Source of the DNA: Winslowiella iniecta
GTDB taxonomy: Bacteria > Pseudomonadota > Gammaproteobacteria > Enterobacterales > Enterobacteriaceae
Reading direction: 5' to 3'
Length of the DNA: 64,000 nucleotides
NCBI RefSeq assembly: GCF_001267535.1
Contig: NZ_JRXE01000024.1
Location: 20,244 to 84,243, forward strand
Shown: one piece after another, positions 38,291 through 50,285 of the stretch
How the letters are laid out: the number at the start of each line of letters is the position of its first letter
How positions within the stretch are numbered: position 1 is the stretch's first letter
Notes under the pieces: model-generated
The model's input: only the letters and a program-made list of their open reading frames with translations
Told to the model about the DNA's origin: nothing
Database searches by the model: none
Translations under genes and position numbers: made by a program

Positions 38291-40696
38291 ATGGCGATGA
38301 AAAAGTTGCTCATAGCGTCGCTGCTGTTTAGCAGCGCCACCGTATACGGTGCAGACGGGTTCGTAGTGAAGGACATTCATTTCGAAGGGCTGCAGCGAGT
38401 CGCCGTCGGTGCGGCCTTGCTTAGCATGCCTGTGCGCGTAGGGGATACGGTGTCTGACGATGACATCAGTAATACCATTCGCTCCCTGTTTGCGACCGGA
38501 AACTTCGAAGACGTTCAGGTTCTGCGCGACGGCACTACGCTGATCGTTCAGGTTAAAGAGCGTCCGACCATTGCCAGCATCACTTTCTCCGGTAACAAAG
38601 CGGTGAAAGAAGACATGCTTAAGCAGAACCTGGAAGCCTCTGGCGTGCGCGTCGGCGAAGCGCTGGACCGCACCACTATCTCGACTATCGAGAAAGGTCT
38701 GGAGGATTTCTACTACAGCGTGGGTAAATATAGCGCCAGCGTAAAAGCTGTCGTGACGCCACTGCCGCGTAACCGTGTCGATCTGAAACTTGTATTCACC
38801 GAAGGTGTTTCTGCCAGGATTCAGCAGATCAACGTGGTTGGCAATAAGGCGTTCAGCTCGGAAGAGTTGATTTCCCGCTTCCAGCTGCGCGACGAGGTGC
38901 CGTGGTGGAACGTGGTTGGCGATCGCAAATACCAGAAACAGAAACTGGCCGGTGACCTTGAGACCCTGCGCAGCTTCTATCTGGATCGCGGTTATGCACG
39001 CTTTAATATCGATTCGACTCAGGTCAGCCTGACGCCGGATAAAAAGGGTATTTATATCACCATCAACATCACCGAAGGCGATCAGTACAAGCTTTCTGGC
39101 GTGGTGGTAAATGGCAACCTGGCCGGTCACTCAGCTGAAATTGAGAGCCTGACCAAAGTCAATCCGGGTGAGCTGTATAACGGCGCGAAAGTGACGCGTA
39201 TGGAAGACGACATCAAGAAAATGTTGGGTCGTTACGGCTATGCCTATCCACGTGTGGTCACTCAGCCAGAAATTAATGACGCTGATAAAACCGTTAAACT
39301 GCACGTTAATGTCGATGCGGGTAATCGCTACTACGTGCGTAAAGTGCGTTTCGAAGGTAACGATACCTCGAAAGATTCCGTTCTGCGCCGTGAAATGCGT
39401 CAGATGGAAGGCGCATGGCTGGGCAGTGACCTGGTTGAGCAGGGTAAAGAGCGTCTGAACCGTACCGGCTATTTTGAAACCGTTGAAACCGATACCCAGC
39501 GTGTATCAGGTTCGCCGGATCAGGTCGATGTGGTGTACAAAGTTAAAGAGCGTAATACCGGTACCTTTAACTTTGGTATTGGTTACGGCACTGAAAGTGG
39601 CGTCAGCTTCCAGGTGGGTGTTCAGCAAGAAAACTGGCTGGGTACCGGTAATACCGTGGGTATCAGTGGTACCAAGAACGATTACCAGACCTATGCTGAG
39701 TTCTCTCTGACCGATCCGTACTTTACCGTTGATGGTGTCAGCCTCGGTGGCCGCATCTTCTACAACGACTTTAAAGCGGATAATGCTGACCTGTCTGACT
39801 ATACCAACACCAGTTATGGTCTCGACGGTACGCTGGGCTTCCCGGTTAACGAGAACAACACTCTGCGTGTTGGCTTAGGTTACGTGCATAACGACCTGTC
39901 TGATATGCAGCCGCAGATTGCGATGTGGCGTTATCTGGACTCGGTGGGTGAAAACCCTAACAGAACTCAGCGCAGTGAATACTCAGCGGATGATTTCACC
40001 TTCAACTATGGCTGGACGTATAACAACCTGGACCGTGGATTCTTCCCGACTTCAGGGAACCGTACCAACCTGAATGGTAAAATCACTATCCCAGGCTCGG
40101 ATAACAGCTTCTATAAAGTGACGCTGGACAGCCAACAGTACATGCCGATTAACGATGATCGTACCTGGGTGCTGCTAGGCCGTGGTCGTCTGGGTTACGG
40201 CGATGGTTTAAGCGGTAAAGAACTGCCGTTCTACGAAAACTTCTATGCCGGTGGTTCCAGCACCGTGCGTGGTTTCCGTTCGAACAATATCGGTCCGAAA
40301 GCGGCCTACTACAATAACAACTCGTCAACCTGTTCCGGCGCTCAGCCGATCTGTAACTCTGACGATGCGGTAGGTGGTAACGCGATGGCGGTCGCCAGCA
40401 TGGAGCTGATTACCCCAACGCCATTCCTCAGTGAGAAGTATTCTAACTCGGTGCGTACATCGCTGTTTGTCGATGCCGGTACCGTCTGGGATACCAACTG
40501 GGAGAATACTAACGAGACTCGCGCGGCAGGCGTGCCGGATTATAGCGATCCGAGCAACGTGCGTGTGTCTGCCGGTCTGGCGCTTCAGTGGATGTCTCCA
40601 CTTGGCCCACTGGTGTTCTCGTACGCGCAGCCGGTTAAAAAGTATGAGGGAGATAAAGCAGAGCAGTTCCAGTTTAACATTGGTAAAACCTGGTAA
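38291..40696 (+). CDS. bamA: Outer-membrane assembly factor BamA
   Basis: BamA is the essential core of the BAM complex that inserts beta-barrel proteins. It has a signal peptide ([23 protein letters not shown]), five POTRA domains to about residue 420, and a 16-strand barrel. The loop-6 VRGF motif is present ([13 protein letters not shown]) and the chain ends in the usual FNIGKTW. Length 801 residues, near the E. coli 810. Confidence 0.98.
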   Translation: MAMKKLLIASLLFSSATVYGADGFVVKDIHFEGLQRVAVGAALLSMPVRVGDTVSDDDISNTIRSLFATGNFEDVQVLRDGTTLIVQVKERPTIASITFSGNKAVKEDMLKQNLEASGVRVGEALDRTTISTIEKGLEDFYYSVGKYSASVKAVVTPLPRNRVDLKLVFTEGVSARIQQINVVGNKAFSSEELISRFQLRDEVPWWNVVGDRKYQKQKLAGDLETLRSFYLDRGYARFNIDSTQVSLTPDKKGIYITINITEGDQYKLSGVVVNGNLAGHSAEIESLTKVNPGELYNGAKVTRMEDDIKKMLGRYGYAYPRVVTQPEINDADKTVKLHVNVDAGNRYYVRKVRFEGNDTSKDSVLRREMRQMEGAWLGSDLVEQGKERLNRTGYFETVETDTQRVSGSPDQVDVVYKVKERNTGTFNFGIGYGTESGVSFQVGVQQENWLGTGNTVGISGTKNDYQTYAEFSLTDPYFTVDGVSLGGRIFYNDFKADNADLSDYTNTSYGLDGTLGFPVNENNTLRVGLGYVHNDLSDMQPQIAMWRYLDSVGENPNRTQRSEYSADDFTFNYGWTYNNLDRGFFPTSGNRTNLNGKITIPGSDNSFYKVTLDSQQYMPINDDRTWVLLGRGRLGYGDGLSGKELPFYENFYAGGSSTVRGFRSNNIGPKAAYYNNNSSTCSGAQPICNSDDAVGGNAMAVASMELITPTPFLSEKYSNSVRTSLFVDAGTVWDTNWENTNETRAAGVPDYSDPSNVRVSAGLALQWMSPLGPLVFSYAQPVKKYEGDKAEQFQFNIGKTW

Positions 40697-40815
40697 CTCC
40701 CTGCGCACGGAAGCGACTCAAGTGAGTATCGCGTTGTCACACGGCAGCCTCGTTGCTGCCGATGTCACGCAAAACATGTGTCTGTGACACGAACGGTGAT
40801 GGTAAGGAGTTTATA

Positions 40816-41313
40816 GTGAAAAAGTTGTTGTGTGCCGCAGGTCTGGGTCTTGCTTTAGCTGTATCAGCTGGCGCTCAGGCTGCTGACAAAATTGCAGTGG
40901 TAAACGTTTCCAGCATTTTCCAACAGTTACCGCAGCGTGCGACAGTTGCGAAACAGCTTGAAAATGAATTTAAAGGTCGCGCAAGCGAACTGCAGAACCA
41001 GGAGCGTGACCTGCAAACTAAAATGCAGCGTCTGCAGCGCGACGGTTCTACCATGAAGGCCAGCGATCGTAGCCGCATGGAAAAAGACATTATGGCGCAG
41101 CGCGAAGCGTTCTCCACGAAAGCTCAGGCTTTCGAGCAGGATAATCGTCGCCGTCAGAGTGAAGAGCGTAATAAAATCCTGAGCCGTATTCAGGATGCAG
41201 TGAAGGTCGTGGCTGACAAAGAAGGTTACGATGTTGTTGTCGATGCAAACGCGGTTGCTTATGCATCTAATTCCAAAGACATCACTGCTGATGTACTGAA
41301 ACAGGTTAAATAA
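40816..41313 (+). CDS. skp: Periplasmic chaperone Skp
   Basis: Skp (HlpA/OmpH) is a trimeric jellyfish-shaped chaperone that holds unfolded outer-membrane proteins for BAM. From GTG at 40816 (AAGGAG upstream) the 165-residue product has a signal peptide ending near AQA-ADK, a core strand domain, and long helical arms rich in Gln, Arg, Lys and Glu. The C-terminus [13 protein letters not shown] is as in E. coli. It sits between bamA and lpxD. Confidence 0.97.
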   Translation: MKKLLCAAGLGLALAVSAGAQAADKIAVVNVSSIFQQLPQRATVAKQLENEFKGRASELQNQERDLQTKMQRLQRDGSTMKASDRSRMEKDIMAQREAFSTKAQAFEQDNRRRQSEERNKILSRIQDAVKVVADKEGYDVVVDANAVAYASNSKDITADVLKQVK

Positions 41314-41316
41314 GAC

Positions 41317-42339
41317 ATGTCTTCAATTCGACTGGCTGATTTAGCCCAGCAGTTGGATGCAGAATTGCACGGAGATGGCGATATCGCCATCTCCGGCATT
41401 GCTTCTATGCAATCCGCCCAAAACGGTCAGATCACCTTTTTAGCAAACAGCCGCTACCGCGAGCAGCTCGCAACCTGCCAGGCTTCAGCCGTGGTGCTGA
41501 CGGAAGCGGATCTGGAGTGGTGCCACAGTGCCGCGCTGATCGTTAAGAACCCGTATCTGACCTACGCACGTATGGCGCAACTGTTGGATACCACGCCGCA
41601 GCCGGCCAGTAATATTGCGCCGAGTGCAGTGATTGATGACGCAGCGAAGCTCGGCAACAACGTTTCGGTGGGCGCGAATGCGGTTATCGAGTCCGGTGTT
41701 GAACTGGGTGACAATGTGGTGATCGGTGCCGGCTGTTTTGTCGGTAAAAATACTCACATTGGTGCTGGCTCACGTCTTTGGGCCAATGTTTCTGTCTACC
41801 ACGAAGTACGTATCGGTGAGCAATGTCTGATCCAGTCAGGCACGGTGATTGGTGCAGATGGCTTCGGTTACGCTAACGATCGCGGTAATTGGGTTAAAAT
41901 TCCCCAGCTTGGCACCGTGATCATCGGCGATCGGGTAGAAATTGGTGCCTGTACCACTATCGACCGTGGTGCGTTGGATAACACTCAAATCGGCAATGGT
42001 GTTATCATTGATAACCAGTGCCAGATTGCACATAACGTTGTGATTGGCGACAATACCGCGGTTGCGGGTGGCGTTATCATGGCGGGCAGCCTGACGATTG
42101 GCCGTTACTGTATGATTGGTGGCGCGAGCGTAATTAATGGTCACATGGAAATTTGTGACAAAGTTACGGTTACTGGAATGGGAATGGTGATGCGACCAAT
42201 CACTGAACCTGGGGTATACTCTTCGGGAATTCCGCTGCAACCCAACAAAACCTGGCGCAAAACTGCAGCGTTGGTGATGAACATCGATGAAATAAGCAAA
42301 CGCTTAAAAGCCATCGAGCGCAAAGTCGACAAAGACTAA
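41317..42339 (+). CDS. lpxD: UDP-3-O-(3-hydroxymyristoyl)glucosamine N-acyltransferase
   Basis: LpxD adds the second hydroxyacyl chain in lipid A synthesis, using acyl-ACP. The 340-residue protein has an N-terminal uridine-binding domain, a left-handed beta helix of hexapeptide repeats (about 100-300) with the active-site His region [12 protein letters not shown], and a C-terminal helix. It starts three bases after skp, so the two are probably coupled. Confidence 0.98.
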   Translation: MSSIRLADLAQQLDAELHGDGDIAISGIASMQSAQNGQITFLANSRYREQLATCQASAVVLTEADLEWCHSAALIVKNPYLTYARMAQLLDTTPQPASNIAPSAVIDDAAKLGNNVSVGANAVIESGVELGDNVVIGAGCFVGKNTHIGAGSRLWANVSVYHEVRIGEQCLIQSGTVIGADGFGYANDRGNWVKIPQLGTVIIGDRVEIGACTTIDRGALDNTQIGNGVIIDNQCQIAHNVVIGDNTAVAGGVIMAGSLTIGRYCMIGGASVINGHMEICDKVTVTGMGMVMRPITEPGVYSSGIPLQPNKTWRKTAALVMNIDEISKRLKAIERKVDKD

Positions 42340-42419
42340 GCAAGCATCCCGCGTCTGACCGGCTTTCATAAATACAACATGCTAAGCAGGGAAAGCCACG
42401 CGCACGGAAACTGAATTTG

Positions 42420-42452
42420 CGGCCTGCGGACGATCCTGATCGTTGCAGGCCG
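42420..42452 (+). other. Large stable hairpin upstream of fabZ
   Basis: CGGCCTGC (42420-42427) pairs with GCAGGCCG (42445-42452), and inside ACGATC-CT-GATCGT pairs fully; only GG and T are unpaired between the stems. It lies in the 156-base lpxD-fabZ gap, 44 bases before the fabZ start. A run of seven T occurs about 20 bases after it, too far for a standard terminator. Function unknown: RNA processing, stability or attenuation are candidates. Confidence 0.6.
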
Positions 42453-42495
42453 TGTTATTGATGCCATCAGATTTTTTTAGGACAGGAAGAGTATT

Positions 42496-42951
42496 TTGAC
42501 TACTGAAACTCATACTCTGAAGATTGAAGAGATTTTAGAGCTGCTGCCTCACCGTTACCCTTTTTTGCTGGTAGATCGCGTACTGGATTTTGAAGAGCAC
42601 AAATATCTGCGTGCGGTGAAAAACGTATCTGTCAATGAACCGTTTTTCCAGGGGCACTTCCCTGGTAAGCCGATTTTTCCGGGCGTATTGATTCTGGAAG
42701 CGATGGCGCAGGCGACGGGTATCCTGGCGTTTAAAAGCGTCGGCAAACTGGAACCCGGTGAACTGTACTATTTTGCAGGCATCGACGAAGCACGCTTCAA
42801 GCGCCCTGTGGTACCTGGCGATCAGATGATCATGGAAGTCACGTTCGAAAAAACCCGCCGTGGTCTGACGCGCTTCAAAGGCGTGGCAACCGTTGACGGT
42901 AAAATTGTCTGCGAAGCAACAATGATGTGTGCCCGCAGCCGGGAGGCATAA
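42496..42951 (+). CDS. fabZ: 3-hydroxyacyl-[acyl-carrier-protein] dehydratase FabZ
   Basis: FabZ dehydrates hydroxyacyl-ACP in fatty acid elongation and competes with lipid A enzymes for hydroxymyristoyl-ACP. The 151-residue hotdog protein has catalytic His54 in [14 protein letters not shown] and Glu68 in LILEAMAQ. The start is TTG with AGGAAGAG upstream and gives (M)[12 protein letters not shown], matching E. coli. It is followed three bases on by lpxA. Confidence 0.98.
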   Translation: MTTETHTLKIEEILELLPHRYPFLLVDRVLDFEEHKYLRAVKNVSVNEPFFQGHFPGKPIFPGVLILEAMAQATGILAFKSVGKLEPGELYYFAGIDEARFKRPVVPGDQMIMEVTFEKTRRGLTRFKGVATVDGKIVCEATMMCARSREA

Positions 42952-42954
42952 TCC

Positions 42955-43743
42955 GTGATAGACCAAACCGCCGTAATCCATCCGAGTTCAATTGTTGAAG
43001 AGGGCGCCGTTATTGGCGCTCGCGTCCATATTGGCCCATTTTGCTTTATTGGCGCTAACGTTGAAATTGGTGAAGGCACCGTACTGAAATCGCATGTGGT
43101 GGTCAATGGCCACACGCGCATTGGCAAAGATAATGAGATCTATCAGTTCACTTCAATTGGTGAAGTGAATCAGGATCTTAAATATGCCGGTGAACCGACT
43201 CGTGTGGAAATTGGCGATCGCAACCGCATCCGCGAGAGCGTCACCATCCACCGTGGCACCACTCAGGGCGGTGACGTAACGAAAATTGGCAGCGACAACC
43301 TGCTGATGATCAATGCACATATCGCCCATGACTGTGTGGTGGGTAACCGCTGTATTTTTGCCAACAACGCGACACTCGGTGGCCATGTCACGGTCGATGA
43401 TTTTGCGATTATCGGTGGCATGACGGCGGTTCATCAGTTCTGCATCATCGGTGCTCACGTGATGGTCGGCGGTTGTTCCGGTGTGGCGCAAGATGTGCCG
43501 CCATTTGTGATTGCACAGGGTAACCATGCAACCCCTTATGGTATCAACATCGAAGGGCTGAAACGCCGCGGCTTCAGCAAAGAGGCGCTGCATGCGATTC
43601 GCAATGCCTACAAACTGTTGTACCGCAGTGGTCGCACGCTGGAAGAAGTGAAGCCTGAAATTGCTGAGATTGCCCAGGCGCACCCTGAAGTGCAGCCGTT
43701 CTATGATTTCTTTGCGCGTTCAACGCGAGGTCTGATTCGTTAA
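42955..43743 (+). CDS. lpxA: UDP-N-acetylglucosamine O-acyltransferase
   Basis: LpxA performs the first acylation of lipid A synthesis, from hydroxymyristoyl-ACP to UDP-GlcNAc. The 262-residue left-handed beta-helix protein has catalytic His125 (NAHIAHDC) and the chain-length ruler region near residue 173. It starts with GTG, within three bases of the fabZ stop. lpxB begins three bases after its end: a tightly packed lipid A operon. Confidence 0.98.
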   Translation: MIDQTAVIHPSSIVEEGAVIGARVHIGPFCFIGANVEIGEGTVLKSHVVVNGHTRIGKDNEIYQFTSIGEVNQDLKYAGEPTRVEIGDRNRIRESVTIHRGTTQGGDVTKIGSDNLLMINAHIAHDCVVGNRCIFANNATLGGHVTVDDFAIIGGMTAVHQFCIIGAHVMVGGCSGVAQDVPPFVIAQGNHATPYGINIEGLKRRGFSKEALHAIRNAYKLLYRSGRTLEEVKPEIAEIAQAHPEVQPFYDFFARSTRGLIR

Positions 43744-43746
43744 CTC

Positions 43747-44895
43747 ATGCTAAAGCGTCCTTTAACGATTGCCCTTGTCGCCGGAGAAACCTCCGGCGAT
43801 ATTCTTGGTGCCGGATTGATCCGAGCGCTGAAAGAGAAACATCCTGACGCCCATTTTGTCGGTGTGGCCGGCCCGTTGATGCAGGCGGAAGGCTGTGAAA
43901 CCTGGTATGAAATGGAAGAACTGGCGGTGATGGGCATCGTCGAGGTAGTCGGACGTCTGCGGCGTCTGCTGAAGATTCGTCGCGACCTGACCCGGCGTTT
44001 TAGCGCATTAAAGCCGGATGTGTTTGTCGGCATCGATGCCCCTGACTTTAACATTACCCTTGAAGGGCGGTTAAAGCAGCGCGGTATTCGCACGATTCAT
44101 TACGTCAGCCCGTCAGTCTGGGCGTGGCGACAAAAACGCGTTTTCAAAATCGGCAGATCAACCGATCTGGTGCTGGCATTTCTGCCATTTGAAAAAGCGT
44201 TTTATGACCGTTTTAATGTTCCATGCCGCTTTATCGGCCATACCATGGCTGATGCGATGCCGTTGCAGCCGAATAAGCTGGCTGCGCGTCAGACGCTGGG
44301 TATCAGTGAGCAGGCACGTTGCCTGGCGCTGCTGCCGGGAAGTCGCGGTGCGGAAGTGGAGATGCTGAGTGCTGACTTCCTGAAAACCGCGCAGCTGCTG
44401 CGGGCGAAGTGGCCGGATCTGGAAATCGTGGTTCCGCTGGTCAATGCCAAACGCCGCGAACAGTTTGAGCGTATCAAGGCGGAAGTTGCGCCGGAGTTGC
44501 CGATGCATCTGCTGGATGGTCACGGCCGTGAAGCGATGGTGGCCAGTGATGCTGCTCTGCTCGCATCGGGCACCGCAGCGCTGGAATGTATGCTGGCGAA
44601 ATGCCCGATGGTCGTGGGCTATCGTATGAAGCCGGTGACTTTCTGGCTGGCCGAACGGCTGGTGAAAACCGATTACGTCTCGTTGCCGAATCTGCTGGCC
44701 GGGCGCGAGCTGGTGCCCGAGCTGTTACAGGATGAGTGTCAGCCGGAGAAACTGGCCGCGGCGCTGGAGCCGTTGCTGTCTGGCGGTGAAACCCGTGACA
44801 CGCTGCTGGCGACCTTCCTCGAACTGCATCATCAAATCCGCTGGAATGCGGACCAACAAGCGGCAGAGGCCGTGCTGGAGTTGGCTAATGTCTGA
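43747..44895 (+). CDS. lpxB: Lipid-A-disaccharide synthase
   Basis: LpxB joins lipid X and UDP-diacylglucosamine into the lipid A disaccharide at the inner membrane surface. The 382-residue protein of the GT-B type has [14 protein letters not shown] at the N-terminus, [29 protein letters not shown] and SGTAALEC. It overlaps rnhB by eight bases. Confidence 0.98.
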   Translation: MLKRPLTIALVAGETSGDILGAGLIRALKEKHPDAHFVGVAGPLMQAEGCETWYEMEELAVMGIVEVVGRLRRLLKIRRDLTRRFSALKPDVFVGIDAPDFNITLEGRLKQRGIRTIHYVSPSVWAWRQKRVFKIGRSTDLVLAFLPFEKAFYDRFNVPCRFIGHTMADAMPLQPNKLAARQTLGISEQARCLALLPGSRGAEVEMLSADFLKTAQLLRAKWPDLEIVVPLVNAKRREQFERIKAEVAPELPMHLLDGHGREAMVASDAALLASGTAALECMLAKCPMVVGYRMKPVTFWLAERLVKTDYVSLPNLLAGRELVPELLQDECQPEKLAAALEPLLSGGETRDTLLATFLELHHQIRWNADQQAAEAVLELANV

Positions 44896-45520
44896 ATTTA
44901 TTTATCCACTGGCACACTGTATCGCCGGTGTTGATGAAGTAGGGCGCGGACCGCTGGTGGGGGCCGTGGTGACGGCGGCGGTGATCCTCGATCCAGCCAG
45001 GCCGATTGCTGGTTTAGCCGATTCGAAAAAACTGTCAGAAAAGCGCCGGCTGGCGTTGTACGATGAGATCAAGGCTAATGCGCTGGCGTGGAGTTTAGGC
45101 CGCGCCGAACCCGAAGAGATCGATCAGCTCAATATTCTGCATGCCACCATGCTGGCGATGCAGCGTGCGGTGGCGGGTCTGTCGGTGATGCCGGATTACG
45201 TGCTGATTGATGGTAACCGTTGCCCGGCACTGCCGATGCCCTCGATGGCCGTGGTGAAAGGCGACAGCCTGGTCGCTGAGATCAGTGCCGCCTCAATCAT
45301 TGCCAAAGTGACGCGTGACCGTGAGATGGCCGAGCTGGATGTGGCGTTTCCGCAGTATGGCTTTGCTAAACACAAAGGTTATCCGACTGCCCTGCATATG
45401 GAAAAACTGGCGCAGCACGGTGCCACCGTGCACCACCGCCGCAGTTTTGCACCGGTGCGTAACGCGCTGCTGGATGCAGAAGTCAGAAATGCACGGGATC
45501 CGATAACGGCTCCCCTGTAA
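44888..45520 (+). CDS. rnhB: Ribonuclease HII
   Basis: RNase HII cuts at ribonucleotides embedded in DNA and degrades RNA in hybrids. The frame is open from 44732, but the real start is the ATG at 44888 overlapping the end of lpxB. The 210-residue product has [12 protein letters not shown] (Asp-Glu metal pair), LIDGNRCP and the C-terminal [13 protein letters not shown]. It is about 12 residues longer at the C-terminus than E. coli. Confidence 0.97.
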   Translation: MSEFIYPLAHCIAGVDEVGRGPLVGAVVTAAVILDPARPIAGLADSKKLSEKRRLALYDEIKANALAWSLGRAEPEEIDQLNILHATMLAMQRAVAGLSVMPDYVLIDGNRCPALPMPSMAVVKGDSLVAEISAASIIAKVTRDREMAELDVAFPQYGFAKHKGYPTALHMEKLAQHGATVHHRRSFAPVRNALLDAEVRNARDPITAPL

Positions 45521-45530
45521 ATACTCCTGG

Positions 45531-45548
45531 GGCGGCGTATTCGCCGCC
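45531..45548 (+). terminator. GC-rich hairpin between rnhB and dnaE
   Basis: GGCGGCG-TATT-CGCCGCC, a perfect seven-pair stem, then TGTTTCG. It belongs to the recurring GGCGG hairpin group; the T-tail is weak, so read-through into dnaE is likely. Confidence 0.6.
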
Positions 45549-45605
45549 TGTTTCGCAGCGACTCAAATTACCCGATATAAGCATTAACCGGAGCTGGAAA
45601 GATTT

Positions 45606-48600
45606 ATGGCTGAACCACGTTTTATTCACCTGCGCGTTCATAGCGATTACTCCATGATTGATGGACTCGCCAAAACTGCGCCGCTGGTGAAAAAAACGGC
45701 GGCGCTCGGGATGCCTGCTGTCGCCATTACTGACTTCACCAATCTTTGCGGTCTGGTTAAGTTCTATGGCGCGGCACATGGTGCCGGGGTCAAACCGATC
45801 ATCGGTGCCGACTTTATGGTGTCCAGCGAGCTGATGGGCGATGAGCTGACCCATATCACGGTACTGGCCGCGAATAACACCGGTTATCAGAACCTGACGC
45901 TATTGATTTCACGCGCTTATCAGCGCGGTTACGGCGTGGCGGGGCCAATTATCGATCGTGACTGGCTGGCCGACCTGCAGGAAGGCTTGATTCTGCTCTC
46001 CGGCGGTCGACGGGGTGATGTCGGTAAAAGCCTGCTGCGCGGCAACCCGGCACTGGTTTCCCAGTGTCTGGAATTTTATCAGCAACACTTTCCCAATCGC
46101 TACTATCTGGAACTGATTCGTACCGGCCGCCCGGATGAAGAGAGCTACCTGCACGCCGCGGTTGAGTTGGCGATTGCTGAAGGCATTCCGGTAGTGGCGA
46201 CGAACGAAGTCTGCTTTATTAATGCGGAAGACTTTGACGCCCATGAAATCCGCGTGGCAATCCATGACGGCTTTACGCTCGACGATCCGAAACGTCCCCG
46301 TCACTACAGCACTCAGCAATATATGCGCAGTGAAGAGGAGATGTGCGAGCTGTTCTCGGACATTCCGGAAGCACTGGAAAACAGCGTAGAAATTGCTAAG
46401 CGTTGTAACGTCACCCTTCGCCTTGGCGAATATTTCCTGCCGCAATTCCCCACCGGGGACATGACCACTGAAGATTTCCTGGTACTGAAATCGAAAGAGG
46501 GTCTGGAAGAGCGTCTGGAGTTCCTGTTCCCTGACCCGCAGGTGCGCGCCGGGAAACGCCCGGAATATGATGACCGCCTCGATATCGAGCTGAAGGTTAT
46601 TAACCAGATGGGCTTCCCGGGTTACTTCCTGATCGTCATGGAGTTTATCCAGTGGTCGAAGGATAACGGCGTGCCGGTCGGCCCTGGCCGTGGTTCCGGT
46701 GCCGGTTCACTGGTGGCGTATGCGCTAAAAATTACCGACCTCGATCCGCTGGAGTTTGACCTGCTGTTCGAACGTTTCCTGAACCCGGAACGTGTCTCGA
46801 TGCCCGACTTCGACGTCGACTTCTGCATGGAAAAACGTGACCAGGTGATCGAGCATGTCGCCGAGATGTACGGGCGTGAAGCGGTATCGCAGATTATTAC
46901 CTTCGGTACCATGGCGGCGAAAGCGGTTATCCGCGACGTCGGCCGTGTGCTGGGGCATCCGTATGGCTTTGTCGATCGTATCTCCAAGCTGATCCCACCC
47001 GATCCGGGCATGACGCTGGAGAAAGCGTTTGTTGCCGAGCCGCAGCTGCCGGAAATCTACGAGGCCGACGAGGAAGTTAAAGCGCTGATTGATATGGCGC
47101 GCAAGCTGGAAGGTGTCACCCGTAACGCCGGTAAACACGCCGGTGGCGTGGTGATCGCACCGACTAAAATTACTGACTTTGCGCCGCTATACTGTGATGA
47201 AAACGGTAATCAGCCGGTCACCCAGTTTGATAAGAATGACGTCGAGTACGCCGGGCTGGTGAAGTTTGACTTCCTGGGTCTGCGTACCCTGACAATTATC
47301 GACTGGGCGCTGAAAATGATTAATGCCCGGCGCGAAAAGCAGGGCGAGCCGCCGATCGATATTGCCTCCATCCCGATGGATGACAAGAAAAGCTTCGACA
47401 TGCTGCAACGCTCGGAAACCACAGCGGTATTCCAGCTTGAATCGCGCGGCATGAAAGATCTGATCAAACGCCTGAAGCCTGACTGCTTCGAAGATATGAT
47501 CGCACTGGTGGCGCTGTTCCGTCCGGGTCCGTTGCAGTCGGGGATGGTAGATAACTTTATTGACCGTAAGCATGGTCGCGAAGAGATCTCCTACCCGGAT
47601 ATTCAGTGGCAGCATGAGTCGCTGAAACCGGTACTGGAACCGACTTACGGCATTATCCTGTATCAGGAACAGGTAATGCAGATCGCCCAGGTACTGGCCG
47701 GATACAGCCTCGGCGGCGCGGATATGCTGCGTCGTGCTATGGGTAAAAAGAACCCGGTCGAGATGGCCAAGCAGCGCGGTGGCTTTGAAGACGGCGCGAA
47801 ATCGCGCGGTATTGATGGCGAACTGTCGGTAAAAATCTTCGATCTGGTGGAAAAATTCGCCGGTTACGGTTTTAACAAATCGCACTCAGCAGCCTATGCT
47901 TTAGTTTCCTACCAGACGCTGTGGCTGAAAGCGCACTATCCGGCTGAGTTTATGGCGGCGGTAATGACCGCCGATATGGATAACACCGAGAAAGTGGTGT
48001 CGCTGGTGGATGAGTGCTGGCGGATGGGCTTAAAAATCCTGCCGCCGGACATTAACTCCGGCCTGTACCATTTCCACGTCAATAATGACGGCGAGATTGT
48101 GTACGGTATTGGTGCGATCAAAGGCGTAGGTGAAGGCCCAATTGAGGCGATCCTCGAAGCACGTAATGAAGGCGGCTATTTCCGCGAATTATTTGATCTC
48201 TGCGCGCGTACTGACACCAAAAAGATTAACCGTCGGGTACTGGAAAAGCTGATCATGTCCGGGGCGTTCGATCGTCTGGGGCCGCATCGTGCCGCACTGA
48301 TGAGCGCACTGGGCGATGCCCTGAAAGCCGCCGATCAGCATGCCAAAGCCGAAGCGATTGGTCAGGCCGATATGTTTGGCGTGCTGGCCGAAGCGCCGGA
48401 GCAGGTTGAGAAGTCCTATGCTGATGTCACGCCGTGGCCGGAACAGATTCAGCTGGACGGTGAGCGCGAGACCTTAGGGCTTTATCTCACCGGCCATCCG
48501 ATTAATCAGTACCTGAAAGAAATTGAGCGCTATGTAGGTGGTACGCGCCTGAAAGACATGCACCCGACCGATCGTGGTAAAATCACCACGGCTGCCGGTC

Positions 48601-49088
48601 TGGTGGTGGCGGCCCGCGTGATGGTAACAAAACGCGGTAACCGTATTGGCATCTGCACGCTGGACGACCGGTCTGGTCGGCTGGAAGTGATGTTGTTCAC
48701 AGATGCGTTAGATAAGTACCAGCAGTTGCTGGAGAAAGACCGTATCCTGATCGTCAGCGGACAGGTCAGCTTTGATGATTTCAGTGGTGGCCTTAAGATG
48801 ACCGCCCGTGAACTGATGGACATCGATGAAGCACGCGAAAAATATGCGCGCGGGCTTGCTATCTCGCTGACGGACAGGCAAATTGATGACCAGCTTTTGA
48901 ACCGTCTCCGTCAATCCCTGGAGCCCCATCGTTCGGGAACCATTCCGGTACATCTCTACTATCAGAGAGAGGATGCACGGGCGAAGTTGCGCTTCGGTGC
49001 AGCGTGGCGTGTATCGCCCAGCGATCGTTTACTTAACGATCTACGTTCGTTGATAGGATCGGAGCAGGTGGAACTGGAGTTTGACTAA
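45606..49088 (+). CDS. dnaE: DNA polymerase III alpha subunit
   Basis: DnaE is the replicative polymerase chain. The 1160-residue protein, the E. coli length, has the N-terminal PHP domain ([15 protein letters not shown]), the C-family polymerase core with Asp401 and Asp403 in PDFDVDF, the fingers and beta-clamp-binding region, and the C-terminal OB fold and tau-binding domain. Followed by accA after 12 bases. Confidence 0.99.
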   Translation: MAEPRFIHLRVHSDYSMIDGLAKTAPLVKKTAALGMPAVAITDFTNLCGLVKFYGAAHGAGVKPIIGADFMVSSELMGDELTHITVLAANNTGYQNLTLLISRAYQRGYGVAGPIIDRDWLADLQEGLILLSGGRRGDVGKSLLRGNPALVSQCLEFYQQHFPNRYYLELIRTGRPDEESYLHAAVELAIAEGIPVVATNEVCFINAEDFDAHEIRVAIHDGFTLDDPKRPRHYSTQQYMRSEEEMCELFSDIPEALENSVEIAKRCNVTLRLGEYFLPQFPTGDMTTEDFLVLKSKEGLEERLEFLFPDPQVRAGKRPEYDDRLDIELKVINQMGFPGYFLIVMEFIQWSKDNGVPVGPGRGSGAGSLVAYALKITDLDPLEFDLLFERFLNPERVSMPDFDVDFCMEKRDQVIEHVAEMYGREAVSQIITFGTMAAKAVIRDVGRVLGHPYGFVDRISKLIPPDPGMTLEKAFVAEPQLPEIYEADEEVKALIDMARKLEGVTRNAGKHAGGVVIAPTKITDFAPLYCDENGNQPVTQFDKNDVEYAGLVKFDFLGLRTLTIIDWALKMINARREKQGEPPIDIASIPMDDKKSFDMLQRSETTAVFQLESRGMKDLIKRLKPDCFEDMIALVALFRPGPLQSGMVDNFIDRKHGREEISYPDIQWQHESLKPVLEPTYGIILYQEQVMQIAQVLAGYSLGGADMLRRAMGKKNPVEMAKQRGGFEDGAKSRGIDGELSVKIFDLVEKFAGYGFNKSHSAAYALVSYQTLWLKAHYPAEFMAAVMTADMDNTEKVVSLVDECWRMGLKILPPDINSGLYHFHVNNDGEIVYGIGAIKGVGEGPIEAILEARNEGGYFRELFDLCARTDTKKINRRVLEKLIMSGAFDRLGPHRAALMSALGDALKAADQHAKAEAIGQADMFGVLAEAPEQVEKSYADVTPWPEQIQLDGERETLGLYLTGHPINQYLKEIERYVGGTRLKDMHPTDRGKITTAAGLVVAARVMVTKRGNRIGICTLDDRSGRLEVMLFTDALDKYQQLLEKDRILIVSGQVSFDDFSGGLKMTARELMDIDEAREKYARGLAISLTDRQIDDQLLNRLRQSLEPHRSGTIPVHLYYQREDARAKLRFGAAWRVSPSDRLLNDLRSLIGSEQVELEFD

Positions 49089-49100
49089 AACAGGAATATT

Positions 49101-50060
49101 ATGAGTCTTAATTACCTGGATTTCGAACAGCCAATCGCAGAACTGGAAGCGAAAATTGATTCGCTTACCGCGGTTAGCCGTCAGGATGAAAAACTGGATA
49201 TTAATCTGGATGAAGAAGTGCATCGTCTGCGCGAGAAAAGCGTTGAGCTGACACGTAAAATCTTCTCAGATTTGGGTGCCTGGCAGATCGCGCAATTAGC
49301 GCGTCATCCGCTGCGTCCCTACACGCTGGACTATGTCCGTAACGTGTTTACCGACTTTGACGAGTTGGCAGGCGATCGCGCTTACGCCGATGATAAAGCG
49401 ATTGTTGGCGGTATTGCTCGTCTGGACGGTCGTCCGGTGATGATCATTGGTCATCAGAAAGGCCGCGAAACCAAAGAGAAAATTCGTCGCAACTTCGGTA
49501 TGCCGGCACCAGAAGGCTATCGCAAAGCGCTGCGCCTGATGGAGATGGCTGAACGTTTCAAGATGCCTATCATCACCTTTATCGACACGCCAGGTGCTTA
49601 TCCGGGCGTCGGTGCCGAAGAGCGCGGTCAGTCTGAAGCCATTGCACGTAACCTGCGTGAAATGTCGGGTCTGAAAGTGCCGGTCATCTGTACCGTTATC
49701 GGTGAAGGTGGTTCGGGTGGTGCACTGGCCATCGGTGTCGGCGATAAAGTGAATATGTTGCAGTACAGCACCTATTCAGTGATCTCGCCGGAAGGCTGTG
49801 CGTCGATCCTGTGGAAAAGCGCGGATAAAGCGCCACTGGCTGCGGAAGCGATGGGGATTATTGCCCCGCGTCTGAAAGAGCTGAAACTGATCGATACGGT
49901 TATCCCGGAACCGCTGGGTGCTGCACACCGTAATCCAATTGCTGTTGCTGAGTCATTGAAAGCACAGCTTCTGGAAGATCTGGCCGATCTTGACGTCCTG
50001 AGCACTGAAGAGCTGCTTAACCGTCGTTATCAGCGCCTGATGAGCTACGGCTACGCCTAA
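49101..50060 (+). CDS. accA: Acetyl-CoA carboxylase carboxyltransferase subunit alpha
   Basis: AccA with AccD transfers CO2 from carboxybiotin to acetyl-CoA, giving malonyl-CoA for fatty acid synthesis. The 319-residue protein begins [20 protein letters not shown] and has the crotonase-type core with [39 protein letters not shown] and [13 protein letters not shown]. It ends the long plus-strand block that began at rpsB. Confidence 0.98.
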   Translation: MSLNYLDFEQPIAELEAKIDSLTAVSRQDEKLDINLDEEVHRLREKSVELTRKIFSDLGAWQIAQLARHPLRPYTLDYVRNVFTDFDELAGDRAYADDKAIVGGIARLDGRPVMIIGHQKGRETKEKIRRNFGMPAPEGYRKALRLMEMAERFKMPIITFIDTPGAYPGVGAEERGQSEAIARNLREMSGLKVPVICTVIGEGGSGGALAIGVGDKVNMLQYSTYSVISPEGCASILWKSADKAPLAAEAMGIIAPRLKELKLIDTVIPEPLGAAHRNPIAVAESLKAQLLEDLADLDVLSTEELLNRRYQRLMSYGYA

Positions 50061-50072
50061 GCTTTACGCTTC

Positions 50073-50136
50073 CCCCATCTGATGGGGCAAGTATGAGTGG
50101 GGGAAATGACTTATCCGCTAAGTTGTTTCCCCCATT
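50073..50136. other. Two hairpins downstream of accA
   Basis: CCCCAT-CTG-ATGGGG (50073-50087) is followed by TGGGGGAAA pairing with TTTCCCCCA across a 19-base loop (50098-50134). The arms of the two hairpins also resemble each other, so alternative pairing is possible. No T-tail; probably a 3'-end structure of the dnaE-accA mRNA. Confidence 0.5.
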
Positions 50137-50208
50137 CTGCATTTCCAGCTGGCAATTTACCTTCCCTTCATATCATCACCGATTCTGATAATCACCCCGA
50201 TAAACTTA

Positions 50209-50271
50209 TTGCTCAGATAGTTAACTGCGGATAGTATGCAGACGTTTCTATTGATAATAATAATCATTTTC
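50209..50271 (+). promoter_or_regulatory. Promoter and strong Fur box before the orphan binding protein
   Basis: TTGCTC (50209-50214), a 17-base spacer and TAGTAT (50232-50237) form a plausible promoter. The 19 bases at 50253-50271 match the Fur consensus GATAATGATAATCATTATC at 17 positions and lie between the promoter and the start codon, where bound Fur would block transcription. Confidence 0.8.
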
Positions 50272-50285
50272 TTTTGGGGTTAACA

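Noticed and set aside
38210..39130. Open frame of 306 codons on the minus strand opposite bamA
   Set aside because: Shadow of bamA codon bias; no recognisable domain and no promoter or terminator arrangement.
45531..45605. Strong transcription stop between rnhB and dnaE
   Set aside because: The hairpin lacks a T-tail and dnaE follows closely, so I list it only as a hairpin of the recurring family with possible weak termination.
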